NCBI GenBank assembly: GCA_041875495.1
Contig: CP112982.1
Coordinates: forward strand, 992,001 to 1,056,000
Direction of reading: 5' to 3'
Origin: Halomonas sp. CH40
GTDB lineage: Bacteria; Pseudomonadota; Gammaproteobacteria; Pseudomonadales; Halomonadaceae
Length of the DNA stretch: 64,000 nucleotides
The notes beneath the pieces are model-generated. The model worked only from the letters and a program-made list of their open reading frames with translations, was not told the origin of the DNA and did not search any database. The position numbers and the translations under genes were made by a program. Numbering within the stretch: position 1 is the stretch's first letter; each line of letters starts with the position of its first letter. Shown in pieces: positions 29,201 to 37,299 of this stretch.

Positions 29201-32200
29201 CGGGTCGGGTTCCTCGGTGGCAGCGGTGAGGATCAGTTGAGTAGTAGTGTTGGCAACTGTTAGAGCGTTGATATCCGTGCTTGGAAGTTTGGCACTCTCC
29301 AACACCCCATGCAGCACTCCCCCTTCAGCAGTAGCGTCGTTTATTGCCTGTTGCAATGCGGCCAAAGATTCAGCAGCACTACCGGCGACCATATCCGCAG
29401 TGATGGTCTCACCCGCGATGGTGGCGCTGAGCGTGCCGCCTTCGTAGTAATCATCGCCGTTTTCGCTGAAGGTCAGCACGGTTTCCTGCTGCACGCCATT
29501 CTGATCAATCGCGGCAGAGTCGACGGTGAAGGTCGGTGCGCCGTCGTCAGTGCCAGGAATTTGCGCGCCAATGAATGTCATTGTGAGACCGTCCACCATG
29601 ACATCTTCGATAACGCCATCCAGTGCGGACGTGTTTTTAACCGCCTTCGCCAGTGCCTCAACGGAGGCTACCGGATTTGGATTGTCGGGATTGTCGGGAA
29701 CATCGTAAACGACATCTACCGCAACCACTGTGGTCACTCCGTCGACATCGATGTTCACGCGCAGTTTGCGGGTGAACTCGGTGGTGTTGTCGCCGTTGGT
29801 CTCTGTCGGCCAGTTACCCTCTGGTTGATCAGGGAAGGTGACATCGAACCGCGTGACAAGGCCGTTATTGACGATGGCAGCGGTATTCTCGCCGCCCGCC
29901 GCTACGTCCAGGGGTTCACCGGCCTGGCCGTACAGTGTCAGGGTGTTGCCATCAATACGGATGTCTGTAAGGGCGCCGCCTTCACCGACAATGTAATCAC
30001 TTACCTTACTGGCCGCTTCGGAGCGGGCTTCATCCCTCTGATCAGCAGTCGCCTCAGAATAATCCTCCACCTCGAGAACGTTCTCCAAGTAAGAGCGGGC
30101 AAGCAGATCTTCCACCAGATTTTGGGAGAGGCTGAGCAGGGGGAGCTCCTCGGTACCTAACGCTCCATCGAAGGGGTCAAAACTTCCCTCGAAGTTAAAG
30201 ATCGGATCCTGATCAAGATAAACGCGATCGCCACCGCCTTTCAGGGCCGTTATTGCAGCAATTTCTGAACTTGCGCCATCCATAGCAAGCATCAATAGGT
30301 CGTTGATGGTGATGAAGAGGTTGCCTGAGGGTACGGTATAGCTTCCGTCTGCGGCGAGATCAGCCTGGGTGATAACATTACCTTCAGATAATATCTCGGT
30401 GAATCCATCGATGTTGTTGCTAATCACAATCCCGACGAGAGTGTTATCAGGTTTCTGCACCGTGCGCTCGACCAGATACTCCTTGAATTTCGCCAGCTCA
30501 TCCTCAACCAGGTCATCAACGATATCCGTGTCGCCGTCATCAGAGCTAACTGTGTAGGTGTACTCTTTGCCGTTGATGGTGATGTTAAGTTGCGAGCCCT
30601 CGCGGTAGTCACTCGGCTCATCTGAGAAGTTCAGCGTCGTTTTGGGTACGACTTTCCCGTCGTTAACGCTCTGGTAAACAATTTTATCCGGGGACTCATC
30701 GACATAGGTGAGATTAATAGTATCGGCACCCAAGCCGCCGACGATCTCGGTATCCGCATCCGAGGAGTTGAGGAAGTCATCACCTTCGCCGAGCTCTACG
30801 CGGATGGCGGTGCTTTCGTACTCATCCAGTTCAACACGGTTGTCGAGCTCGTTGCGCTGGATCAGCTCGGGCTTGACGATATCGTCGATCTGAGGCTGCA
30901 GATCTTTGACATCTTTTAAGAGTTTTTCCACTTCAGTTTGCACGTCGCCAAAATCACCTGTTGCCAAGCTCTGAAGTGATTGTACTGTTTCATTCAACTC
31001 ATTGAGTTTAACGTTAACGGCTTCTAGGTCTTCGACGTCATTCTGAAGTTCTTGATCCAACTGGCTTATCTGGCCTTGCAGGTTGCTGACGCTGGTGTTG
31101 AGCTGCTCGGCCAGGGCGTCGATAGCGCCTTGCAGAGTGTTCTGAGCACTGGCAAGGTTCTCGGTGGCAGCCGTGGCGTTATCACCCACCAGGCCTTCCA
31201 ACGCACTCAGGGCATTTTGCAGGTCACCCAGCTCAGCGGCGTTGCCCGCTATGTCGCTGTCGTTGCCGTTGATCTGACCTTGCAGGTTGCTGACGCTGGT
31301 GTTGAGCTGCTCGGCCAGGGCGTCGATAGCTCCTTGCAGAGTGTTCTGAGCACTGGCGAGGTTCTCGGCGGCAGTCGCAGCGTTATCACCCACCAGGCCT
31401 TCCAACGCACTCAGGGCATTTTGCAGGTCACCCAGCTCAGCGGCGTTGCCTGCTATGTCGCTGTCGTTGCCGTTGATCTGGCCTTGAAGGTCATTGACGC
31501 TGCTGTTGAGCTGCTCGGCCAGGGCGTCGATAGCGCCTTGCAGGGTGTTCTGGGCGCTGGCGAGGTTCTCGGCAGCAGCCGTGGCGTTATCGCCCACCAG
31601 GCCTTCCAACGCACTCAGGGCATTTTGCAGGTCACTCAGCTCAGCGGCGTTGCCCGCTATGTCGCTGTCGTTGCCGTTGATCTGGCCTTGAAGGTCGTTG
31701 ACGCTGCTGTTGAGCTGCTCGGCCAGGGCGTCGATAGCGCCTTGCAGGGTGTTCTGGGCGCTGGCGAGGTTCTCGGCAGCAGCCGTGGCGTTATCACCCA
31801 CCAGGCCTTCCAACGCACTCAGGGCATTTTGCAGGTCACTCAGCTCAGCGGCGTTGCCCGCTATGTCGCTGTCGTTGCCGTTGATCTGGCCTTGAAGGTC
31901 GTTGACGCTGCTGTTGAGCTGCTCGGCTAGGGCGTCGATAGCGCCTTGCAGGGTGTTCTGGGCGCTGGCGAGGTTCTCGGCAGCAGCCGTGGCGTTATCA
32001 CCCACCAGGCCTTCCAGCGCAGTCAAGGCATTTTGCAGGTCACCCAGCTCAGCGGCGTTGGTGGCAATATCGCCCTCGTTGCCGTCGATCTGGGCCTGGA
32101 GGTTGCTTTTCAGCGTATTAATAGCTGTTGCCACCGTCTCACCAAGGTTATCCAACCCGGCTTGCGCGATGGCTACCGCCTGTTCGAGGGTCAGCTCGCC

Positions 32201-35200
32201 GTTAATCTGCAGCGGAATCGTCGTGGGGTTGTAGCCGGCAATCTGGGCGGTGAAATCGTCGCTGAAGGTGTTGCTATCAGCGTTGAAAACCTCGCTGGCC
32301 GCGAGGATTAGCGGTGAATCGCCGCTCCAGTCGGCATTCACGGTGAAGGCGAGCGTGTCGCTGGCGCCGCTTGCGGTGGAAGGGTTGCCTGCTGGGTCAA
32401 GGGCGATGGCTTTGAGTGTATTCTCACCTTGCAGCAAGGCGGTAATAGACCACTGGCCGTTCTGATTGGCCACTACCGTGCCAAGTACATTATCCGCAGT
32501 TTCACCTTCGCCTTCGATCAACAGGGTGACTTCAGCGCCTGCTTCGGCGGTGCCGCTGATCACGTGGGTGGCGTCCAGCGAGGTGATCTCGCCGCTGGTA
32601 ATTACAGGCGCCTGCGGGTTGACGTTATCAAAGCTGTACAGGGTGTTGGAGGGCACGCCGTCGGCCCCCGGCTGTTCAGCGGTGGCGGTGGTGGCACGAA
32701 TCGAAATGCTGATGTCGTAAACTTCGATGTTTTCACGCGGAGTGAAGACAAAAAGAGCTTCATCATCAGCACCGGCTTCACTATCAAATGTGAAGATCGG
32801 GTTGTCGAGTTCGTCACTTGCCAGCGAGCTGCCGATCAAGCTGCTGCCGCTGTAGATGCGCACGCCGTTGGAGGTATCTTCATCGGAGGTTTGTGCAGTC
32901 TTGACGCGCACTGTGCCGTTTTCAGGGTTGACTTCAAACTGCGAAATCAGCGGCCCCACTAGTGAAAGCGCGCTGGCTACCTGCTCTTGCAGCACTGCCA
33001 GTTGATCCTGCAGTACGTTGAGTTCCGCACCGGCAGTTGAGTCGTCACCTGCTGCATCGGTAATAATGCCGACTAAAGTTGTCAGGTTGTTCAGCTTCGT
33101 GACATTGCCCGCTATGTCAGTGTCGTTGCCGTCGATCTGGCCTTGCAGGTTGCTGACGCTGGTGTTGAGCTGCTCGGCCAGGGTGTCGATAGCGCCTTGC
33201 AGGGTGTTCTGAGCACTGGCGAGGTTCTCGGCGGCGGCCGTGGCGTTATCACCCACCAGGCCTTCCAACGCACTCAGGGCATTTTGCAGCTCATCCAGCT
33301 TCGTGACATTGCCCGCTATGTCAGTGTCGTTGCCGTCGATCTGGCCTTGAAGGTCGTTGACGCTGCTGTCGAGCTGCTCGGCCAGGGCGTCGATAGCGCC
33401 TTGCAGAGTGTTCTGAGCACTGGCGAGGCTCTCGGCGGCGGCCGTGGCGTTTTCACCTACCACGCTTTCCAGCGCACTCAGGGCATTTTGCAGGTCACCC
33501 AGCTCAGCGGCGTTGCCCGCTATGTCGCTGTCGTTGCCGTCAATCTGGCCTTGCAGGTTGCTGACGCTGGTGTTGAGCTGCTCGGCCAGGGTGTCGATAG
33601 CGCTTTGCAGGGTGTTCTGGGCGCTGGCGAGGCTCTCGGCGGCGGCCGTGGCGTTTTCACCTACCACGCTTTCCAGCGCACTCAGGGCATTTTGCAGCTC
33701 ATCCAGCTTTGTGACATTGCCCGCTATGTCAGTGTCGTTGCCGTCGATCTGGCCTTGCAGGTTGCTGACGCTGGTGTTGAGCTGCTCGGCCAGGGTGTCG
33801 ATAGCGCCTTGCAGGGTGTTCTGAGCACTGGCGAGGTTCTCGGCGGCGGCCGTGGCGTTATCACCCACCAGGCCTTCCAACGCACTCAGGGCATTTTGCA
33901 GCTCATCCAGCTTCGTGACATTGCCCGCTATGTCAGTGTCGTTGCCGTCGATCTGGCCTTGAAGGTCGTTGACGCTGCTGTCGAGCTGCTCGGCCAGGGT
34001 GTCGATAGCGCCTTGCAGGGTGTTCTGAGCACTGGCGAGGCTCTCGGCGGCGGCCGTGGCGTTTTCACCTACCACGCTTTCCAGCGCACTCAGGGCATTT
34101 TGCAGCTCACCCAGCTCAGCGGCGTTGCCCGCTATGTCGCTGTCGTTGCCGTCAATCTGGCCTTGCAGGTTGCTGACGCTGGTGTTGAGCTGCTCGGCCA
34201 GGGTGTCGATAGCGCTTTGCAGGGTGTTCTGGGCGCTGGCGAGGCTCTCGGCGGCGGCCGTGGCGTTTTCACCTACCACGCTTTCCAGCGCACTCAGGGC
34301 ATTTTGCAGGTCACCCAGCTCAGCGGCGTTGCCCGCTATGTCGCTGTCGTTGCCGTCGATCTGGCCTTGCAGGTTGCTGACGCTGGTGTTGAGCTGCTCG
34401 GCCAGGGTGTCGATAGCGCCTTGCAGGGTGTTCTGAGCACTGGCGAGGTTCTCGGCGGCGGCCGTGGCGTTATCACCCACCAGGCCTTCCAACGCACTCA
34501 GGGCATTTTGCAACTCACCCAGGTCAGTGGCGTTGCCCGTTATGTCGCTGTCGTTGCCGTCAATCTGGGCCTGGAGGTCATCGTCCAGGGCATCAATTTG
34601 TGCCTCAAGCCTGCTGACCAACGTGCTATTCAGCGCTTCAATATCGGCCCACAGCCCTGTAGCTGCTGAGCTCTCAGTGGATCGTTGGCCGATGGCGCTG
34701 GCAATCTGCCCACTTACGGAGCCTTCACCGTCGCCGGTCAAAGTATCAAGTTGGGAACTTAATGCGGCCAAGCCATTGCTGAGTGACACCAAGGTTCCAA
34801 GGGGGGTACCTGCTGCGAGATTCGACTCATCACCGCGTATTTCGCTAACGGTCTCTTCCAGGTCGCGCAGTTGACCAGTGAGTTTAGTGACGGAGGGGAA
34901 TGAAGCTTCGCGAATCGCAGCGATGACATCATCTATCGCTTGCTGTTCAATATCCGCACCCTCTGCAGCCTCGATAGTAATGTTCTGCGCTTCACCTGGT
35001 TCGTTATCACCAAAACCAATGATAATTTTATCGCTGAGTAGTGTCACCAGTTCCTCAAGCTGGGCCTGATTATCAACTTCCAGCGTCAAGCGACCCAGGC
35101 CGGTGCTACTGACCAAGCCGGTAGCAGTAACAAACTGATTGTAGGTAAGCACTACCTCAGAGTTGACCACGTACTCAACATCGTCTGCCACACGTACCGA

Positions 35201-36283
35201 ACGCAGATCTGCGGTACCTTTCTGAACTTCGATGGTATTGAAATTGGAAAGGTCGCTTTTCTCGGAGATGACCACAAAGTCCAAATTATCTTCAAAGCTG
35301 AAGATAATTTGCTGGACTTTATCGCCCATACCTGTGGTGTTGAGGGTAAGGTTCTTGCGGTCGGCTTTACCCTCCTGCACATCATTGATATCAAATACGA
35401 CCGCTTCAACGCTATCTGGCTGGCCACTGAAGTTGATTTCAGCACCGTCGTCGGCGCGGATACGCAGCGACTTGACAGTATCACCGTCACCGGTACTACG
35501 GTTGGTAGTGAAATCGGTAATACGGAACTCGACGTTCTGGTTGGCGCCACCCCGCGATAAAGTGGCACCGTCCAGCTCGTTTTCGCCATCACCATCACCA
35601 TCGCGAGCACTGCCAGTGAAGTCGATACTGATAGGGCCTGTGGCTGTGCCAGAAAAAGTGACAACGCCGTCGTCTTCGTTGTTGCTATCGCCTGTGTCTG
35701 AATCGGTTCTGGTATTGGGCTGTACAACTTCAATAGTAGGGAGTTCGGTTTCAGAGGCGTTGCTATCATTGTCACGAGTGGCGATTAGCGCTCCGCCTAC
35801 ACCCACCAAGCCTAAGCCGAGCAGGGCAGGGTTGATGCCAGCACTGACACCGGAGCCTGCTTCGAGCAGTTTGGCGGCAGCTTCGTCATCGCTCTCTTCA
35901 GCGGCAGCACTACCGCCAGCGGCTGCAGTTCCCTCTGGGTCGGCTGGCATAACCTCCTGTGTGGATGGCTCTGAGGAAGTCTCGTTTTCATCTGGAGCAT
36001 TCTGCTCCTTAGAAGCTTCTTTCTCGTCTTTTTCGCTTATATTATCTTGAGTATCAGTATGTTGCGTTTTATTTTTTGTCTCAATTCCCGTCTCAGAAGC
36101 ATCATCTGGCACACTATCAAGCGCAATTATAGGCTGCTCGGGCATCTGTGATAGATCCTCCCCACCAGCAATCAGTATATCCGGCTGTTGTTGAGAGGCA
36201 TTTATCGAGGTATCTGAAGAAGTGGCAGCGATTGAGGAGTTAGTGCCTGGGGAGTTGATGTCTGACGTGTTGTTTGCGGCCAT
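23270..36283 (-). CDS. Giant type I-secreted repeat adhesin
   Basis: This approximately 4,340-residue protein is the substrate of the adjacent type I system and should be displayed on or released from the cell surface for adhesion and biofilm. Order: Ser/Asn/Glu-rich N-terminus; a hydrophobic Gly-rich segment (LLGLGLVGVGGALIA) near 35.8 kb; a beta region; seven 68-residue coiled-coil repeats (34.6-33.1 kb); a bacterial Ig-like domain (SGTAEAGAEVTLLIEG, about 32.6-32.3 kb); five more repeats (32.1-31.05 kb); many degenerate beta modules (30.7-24.7 kb); an Asp/Asn/Gly-rich linker; and a C-terminal 'bluetail' secretion region (FAVTASDDASQTAIWAH, LALLHTLGDDDF). No Cys-rich region is seen. ATG 36283 has AAGAGA 8 bases upstream; ATGs at 36316 and 36358 lack a site. 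It has no clear LapA-type N-terminal retention domain. Confidence 0.95.
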   Translation of the reverse strand: MAANNTSDINSPGTNSSIAATSSDTSINASQQQPDILIAGGEDLSQMPEQPIIALDSVPDDASETGIETKNKTQHTDTQDNISEKDEKEASKEQNAPDENETSSEPSTQEVMPADPEGTAAAGGSAAAEESDDEAAAKLLEAGSGVSAGINPALLGLGLVGVGGALIATRDNDSNASETELPTIEVVQPNTRTDSDTGDSNNEDDGVVTFSGTATGPISIDFTGSARDGDGDGENELDGATLSRGGANQNVEFRITDFTTNRSTGDGDTVKSLRIRADDGAEINFSGQPDSVEAVVFDINDVQEGKADRKNLTLNTTGMGDKVQQIIFSFEDNLDFVVISEKSDLSNFNTIEVQKGTADLRSVRVADDVEYVVNSEVVLTYNQFVTATGLVSSTGLGRLTLEVDNQAQLEELVTLLSDKIIIGFGDNEPGEAQNITIEAAEGADIEQQAIDDVIAAIREASFPSVTKLTGQLRDLEETVSEIRGDESNLAAGTPLGTLVSLSNGLAALSSQLDTLTGDGEGSVSGQIASAIGQRSTESSAATGLWADIEALNSTLVSRLEAQIDALDDDLQAQIDGNDSDITGNATDLGELQNALSALEGLVGDNATAAAENLASAQNTLQGAIDTLAEQLNTSVSNLQGQIDGNDSDIAGNAAELGDLQNALSALESVVGENATAAAESLASAQNTLQSAIDTLAEQLNTSVSNLQGQIDGNDSDIAGNAAELGELQNALSALESVVGENATAAAESLASAQNTLQGAIDTLAEQLDSSVNDLQGQIDGNDTDIAGNVTKLDELQNALSALEGLVGDNATAAAENLASAQNTLQGAIDTLAEQLNTSVSNLQGQIDGNDTDIAGNVTKLDELQNALSALESVVGENATAAAESLASAQNTLQSAIDTLAEQLNTSVSNLQGQIDGNDSDIAGNAAELGDLQNALSALESVVGENATAAAESLASAQNTLQGAIDALAEQLDSSVNDLQGQIDGNDTDIAGNVTKLDELQNALSALEGLVGDNATAAAENLASAQNTLQGAIDTLAEQLNTSVSNLQGQIDGNDTDIAGNVTKLNNLTTLVGIITDAAGDDSTAGAELNVLQDQLAVLQEQVASALSLVGPLISQFEVNPENGTVRVKTAQTSDEDTSNGVRIYSGSSLIGSSLASDELDNPIFTFDSEAGADDEALFVFTPRENIEVYDISISIRATTATAEQPGADGVPSNTLYSFDNVNPQAPVITSGEITSLDATHVISGTAEAGAEVTLLIEGEGETADNVLGTVVANQNGQWSITALLQGENTLKAIALDPAGNPSTASGASDTLAFTVNADWSGDSPLILAASEVFNADSNTFSDDFTAQIAGYNPTTIPLQINGELTLEQAVAIAQAGLDNLGETVATAINTLKSNLQAQIDGNEGDIATNAAELGDLQNALTALEGLVGDNATAAAENLASAQNTLQGAIDALAEQLNSSVNDLQGQINGNDSDIAGNAAELSDLQNALSALEGLVGDNATAAAENLASAQNTLQGAIDALAEQLNSSVNDLQGQINGNDSDIAGNAAELSDLQNALSALEGLVGDNATAAAENLASAQNTLQGAIDALAEQLNSSVNDLQGQINGNDSDIAGNAAELGDLQNALSALEGLVGDNAATAAENLASAQNTLQGAIDALAEQLNTSVSNLQGQINGNDSDIAGNAAELGDLQNALSALEGLVGDNATAATENLASAQNTLQGAIDALAEQLNTSVSNLQGQISQLDQELQNDVEDLEAVNVKLNELNETVQSLQSLATGDFGDVQTEVEKLLKDVKDLQPQIDDIVKPELIQRNELDNRVELDEYESTAIRVELGEGDDFLNSSDADTEIVGGLGADTINLTYVDESPDKIVYQSVNDGKVVPKTTLNFSDEPSDYREGSQLNITINGKEYTYTVSSDDGDTDIVDDLVEDELAKFKEYLVERTVQKPDNTLVGIVISNNIDGFTEILSEGNVITQADLAADGSYTVPSGNLFITINDLLMLAMDGASSEIAAITALKGGGDRVYLDQDPIFNFEGSFDPFDGALGTEELPLLSLSQNLVEDLLARSYLENVLEVEDYSEATADQRDEARSEAASKVSDYIVGEGGALTDIRIDGNTLTLYGQAGEPLDVAAGGENTAAIVNNGLVTRFDVTFPDQPEGNWPTETNGDNTTEFTRKLRVNIDVDGVTTVVAVDVVYDVPDNPDNPNPVASVEALAKAVKNTSALDGVIEDVMVDGLTMTFIGAQIPGTDDGAPTFTVDSAAIDQNGVQQETVLTFSENGDDYYEGGTLSATIAGETITADMVAGSAAESLAALQQAINDATAEGGVLHGVLESAKLPSTDINALTVANTTTQLILTAATEEPDPLEATAALSFPGEAQQATFSLENAEQYDQLSDGTWVDGAEVYFNGGKAYVTITPTDGGDPITVSAEMQPESVRVDTSKIAPDAKITNIGAWQVTLADGSDANITNAAFSVSDKPQTLAGMAEFFEEQPGIASADITGAVLLIKPEFGVSIVPPNGKVRFNDDSPTAFVGQDVLSSDEMTSQALVDEINKLAEGTPAQVVIKAEDFESIFGEGVTADSGGIELSQPASSYLNSLSVALLDPEDGYFTTDFFQVTLTDGSYTVDTSGSIEFEGSVPDQFTGVKGLVDFLNSVGIPNFEAGTNEDGDLVLSSLEKGANQYLTFRIETPEGATFRNGVGKDFVLEGASLDDGTVTLTAAEPGKQTFEISDVTLDYQGVKQKATFSLDTTENYTQLSDGTDLTDTGIEGAPVYYEGGKAYVTIKEEADANATLSGVAARETTVSVDMTGLVPPPLVLTLAGKDSEPLALNMQADNPGRTTFNSAESKREDVLVSSADTLEEYLDDLKDTNSIESYEFKDGVVELLVSPELISSFSEGVTFQLIQFSDTLSFGGHVLSASNGKDTVELSQGASLNSFVSADPAAATSQALVDEINKQITGVVAEAESPKIVIKQSEFEDVFGTGAFDLQDVSRIGGSTTGGLSEVLNISWSVDGEEKSFVLEGNSKNSLQVDLNGFDLESSVAAKDDFLGVNDLVSYLNDLGLPDGVTAQIDDSGNFVLTNELVGSGSNLTFSLKVGDQPDTLNTILDEQGSDETFASEPNDVLSTLLEGATLNDDGEIILTSKDKGQDLFEVSDVSLDYQGVKQIATAEFSTDDADYYADGELAVMITPQGENGPGAPVTVKAAMAPTTPTAEPLNIVANIEADDLKNVYLFDGDTEDTLAFELKIGEKIYGREDFDQYLGNINTSITTGGSSPYAHILAGWIESLDEVTSVSTKKYNDDTNPGFEVSFKEGIPQASFVATAGLIGTLDEKQALDSFFFEANTTFATSAETALDNLLDAINAQLGTEGDLSVIIESVAQQDGKLTFTAAEGGVNTFDVTDATLSVEEQTQQASVNFSSDDADYFGGGTLGLTVNGEEISVDMIDSNAAGTLDALNNEIDTLLNPEPVLRLQFKDENDDVVDIDGNSNWLGTFTLPPKDENSLPRQFKSSSDSAPTLSRLKTDVENNTDLTITIDETSNELIIKQESNEPFEVVVFSMELVDTDQDNQLLSTKTEFEGDVGKSLIQKIGDATLSGGEDGVPYAVTFTAAEATNGYGAINITEASLSVEGVRQVTEVDVSSVAFEDDRMDAEDNRAQVSLEIDGTTISADSGADKAETLTNLKQAILNARDGSNGATQAQAIVDVLAEGDDAVTISGDRLLVNAKDSGEDPLNVGSFSYEVEDPEKSSAQKVSVLFDDSGFNNLVAEDTITLTLGDVTLSYTVTDNEASETLLSAIVEGLKQDLDDNHSNVATATISAEEFGFTPLNLTATRNGADVLGDVSEQEIKVRINDTIADGFYLIREPQAGDLTFIDGDDTATINDETGEGSAATGRAPGVLSYSESEGDGGSEAAMANDYTFTDTNGNTLMPAPANEFAGTLDINDQLRQGIAPGGTQDQRWTNPGDTVSDNASGANTDPTLAGDTALTGEGEGATQTFTNPENGYTQTAGELGINGLASSENGNAALNGDPAATGEEGVNQTVTNPDSGYDAKNDSPATNENGTTEGDSDLFGSDPGQYVDDGLETTYLSGGTDDNDDGTYESRDDEELNGRINIADGSTDGDAGIAGENATEDAVSDDAIAQDDKGFAPFDWGDGEGEAQVTVVALGNEAPDVVHNFQLGQDVIQLEGALLESTVEGDVSAISEYNSLDLSTTEFASVSSNANQNAIVFPEVSLASTLSTPTSASVAAAELGDAEAVATLLNELFSLPDAQLGSDDNGELNTTLFAVTASDDASQTAIWAHTQSSSDDATIEGSELNQLALLHTLGDDDFGSSNWLPEAQGPIYA
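31045..32110 (-). repeat. Second block of 204-bp adhesin repeats (five units)
   Basis: Five tandem 204-bp units encode 68-residue repeats with the pattern QGQINGND-DIAGNAAEL-DLQNALSALEGLVGDNAT-AAENLASAQNTLQGAIDALAEQL. Units at 31494, 31698 and 31902 start exactly 204 bp apart and are nearly identical. Most use 'INGND', unlike the 'IDGND' of the other block. The heptad-like spacing of Leu and Ala predicts a coiled coil. The last unit decays into a different coiled coil (NVKLNELNETVQSLQ). Confidence 0.95.
33090..34590 (-). repeat. First block of 204-bp adhesin repeats (seven units plus a partial)
   Basis: Seven full 204-bp units and a degenerate eighth encode the same 68-residue repeat. Two unit types alternate: those with 'ALEGLVGDNATAAAENLAS' and those with 'ALESVVGENATAAAESLAS'; a second independent variation is 'NAAELG' versus 'NVTKLD'. 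The mosaic of these variants suggests unequal crossing-over or gene conversion. The reverse strand holds a long open frame here, which is a by-product of the repeat. Confidence 0.95.
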
Positions 36284-36358
36284 ATTGATATTCTCTTGAG
36301 TAATCGTGGATGCCATGAAAGCGGCGACTGTCGTATACCAAGTGGTACCAGTAGGCAT

Positions 36359-36603
36359 CAGTTATTTAGCCAGCGTGAAGCAGTACCTGAGACAGTATTT
36401 AGTAAAATTTAGTGTCATGAATGTAAGCAATAAGCCGGGTGGTTAATACAGTCAAACACCGACTTTTTGCGACGAAATCCGACATTTTTGAATAAAAATT
36501 AACTTTTTGACCTTTAACCTATTATTCGCCGATGATACGAAGCTTTCTTTTGCTTTTGATTAAGAAAATAGCAATTAAGAAAATAATTAATGAGAGACTT
36601 TAA
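36359..36603. promoter_or_regulatory. Divergent control region of the adhesin and the regulator cassette
   Basis: This 245-bp AT-rich region separates the adhesin start from the divergent response regulator. It contains three copies of AC(A)TTTTTG starting at 36462, 36482 and 36502, exactly 20 bp apart, and two ATTTAGT words 10 bp apart (36397 and 36407). Sites on one face of the helix at this spacing suit binding by OmpR-type regulators, such as the products of the flanking cassette. Confidence 0.5.
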
Positions 36604-37299
36604 ATGTCAAGGCGTCATGTATTAGTGGTTACCGATGATATTGCTCTGTTGGAAACATTGGTGACCTTTCTCAATACACAGGGGTTGTGTACGGATGGCT
36701 TAACATCTGTAGCGGGGCTGCCCGCCTGGCGGGAAACGCATGATGTTGATACCGTTGTAATAGATCTGGATATTGCGGCTCTTGGATCTGATTGGCTGGA
36801 ACAGCAAACTCATTGGCTGCAACCCCTCAGTGTTATTGCATTAAGTAAACACGAAACGCCACAGTTACGTATTCGGGCTGTTCGCGCTGGGGCAAACAAT
36901 TATCTGAAAAAGCCGTGTGATAAAACGGAGCTTTACCATCTTATTGAGAACTTGGCAGCGAGGCGGTTAGCAAAAAATTTGATGGTGCCACAATGGAAAC
37001 TGGATCTTGTAACGTCTCGGTTAGTGGCGCCAAACCAGTGTGATGTCAAAGTCACTCCTCTACAGAAGCAGTTATTGATAGCGCTGGGTCAGAAGCCCGG
37101 CACGTTATGCACTAAAGCGGAAATGGCGGCTGCCATTGGTCAAGCGGTTGAGCATTATGATATGCGTCGACTGGAAGTGCTGATGCGTCGGCTACGCAAT
37201 AAAGTAAGTGCTCAGACAGGATTGATACTACCAGTGGATACGGTTCATGGTAGGGGATATTGCCTGACAGCGGTGTTGATAATGGAGGAAGCTTTTTGA
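36604..37299 (+). CDS. Response regulator with winged-helix output (adhesin cassette, first)
   Basis: The 231-residue protein has a receiver domain with Asp11-Asp12, phosphoacceptor Asp54 (VVIDLDIA) and Lys in YLKKPCD, then a C-terminal winged-helix domain ending DMRRLEVLMRRLRNKV and DTVHGRGYCL. The receiver is somewhat degenerate: the usual Thr/Ser after beta-4 is Ser in ALSKHE. It lies divergent to the giant adhesin and its 3' end overlaps the start of the sensor kinase. Control of the adhesin genes is the obvious inference but rests on position. Confidence 0.88.
   Translation: MSRRHVLVVTDDIALLETLVTFLNTQGLCTDGLTSVAGLPAWRETHDVDTVVIDLDIAALGSDWLEQQTHWLQPLSVIALSKHETPQLRIRAVRAGANNYLKKPCDKTELYHLIENLAARRLAKNLMVPQWKLDLVTSRLVAPNQCDVKVTPLQKQLLIALGQKPGTLCTKAEMAAAIGQAVEHYDMRRLEVLMRRLRNKVSAQTGLILPVDTVHGRGYCLTAVLIMEEAF

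Noticed and set aside
31052..31930. A 292-residue plus-strand open frame
   Set aside because: Same cause as above, over the second repeat block.
31045..34590. Regularly spaced repeats considered as a CRISPR array
   Set aside because: The unit is 204 bp, entirely coding in the adhesin frame, with no short repeat plus unique spacer pattern and no cas genes.
33143..34669. A 508-residue open frame on the plus strand
   Set aside because: It is the reverse-strand shadow of the 204-bp adhesin repeats; no ribosome-binding site or domain supports it. The frame stays open only because the repeat unit is a multiple of three.
35790..36283. A LapG cleavage site at the TAAAGG string
   Set aside because: The string is short, the LapA retention domain is not evident and no LapG or LapD is in the window, so it is left as a mention only.
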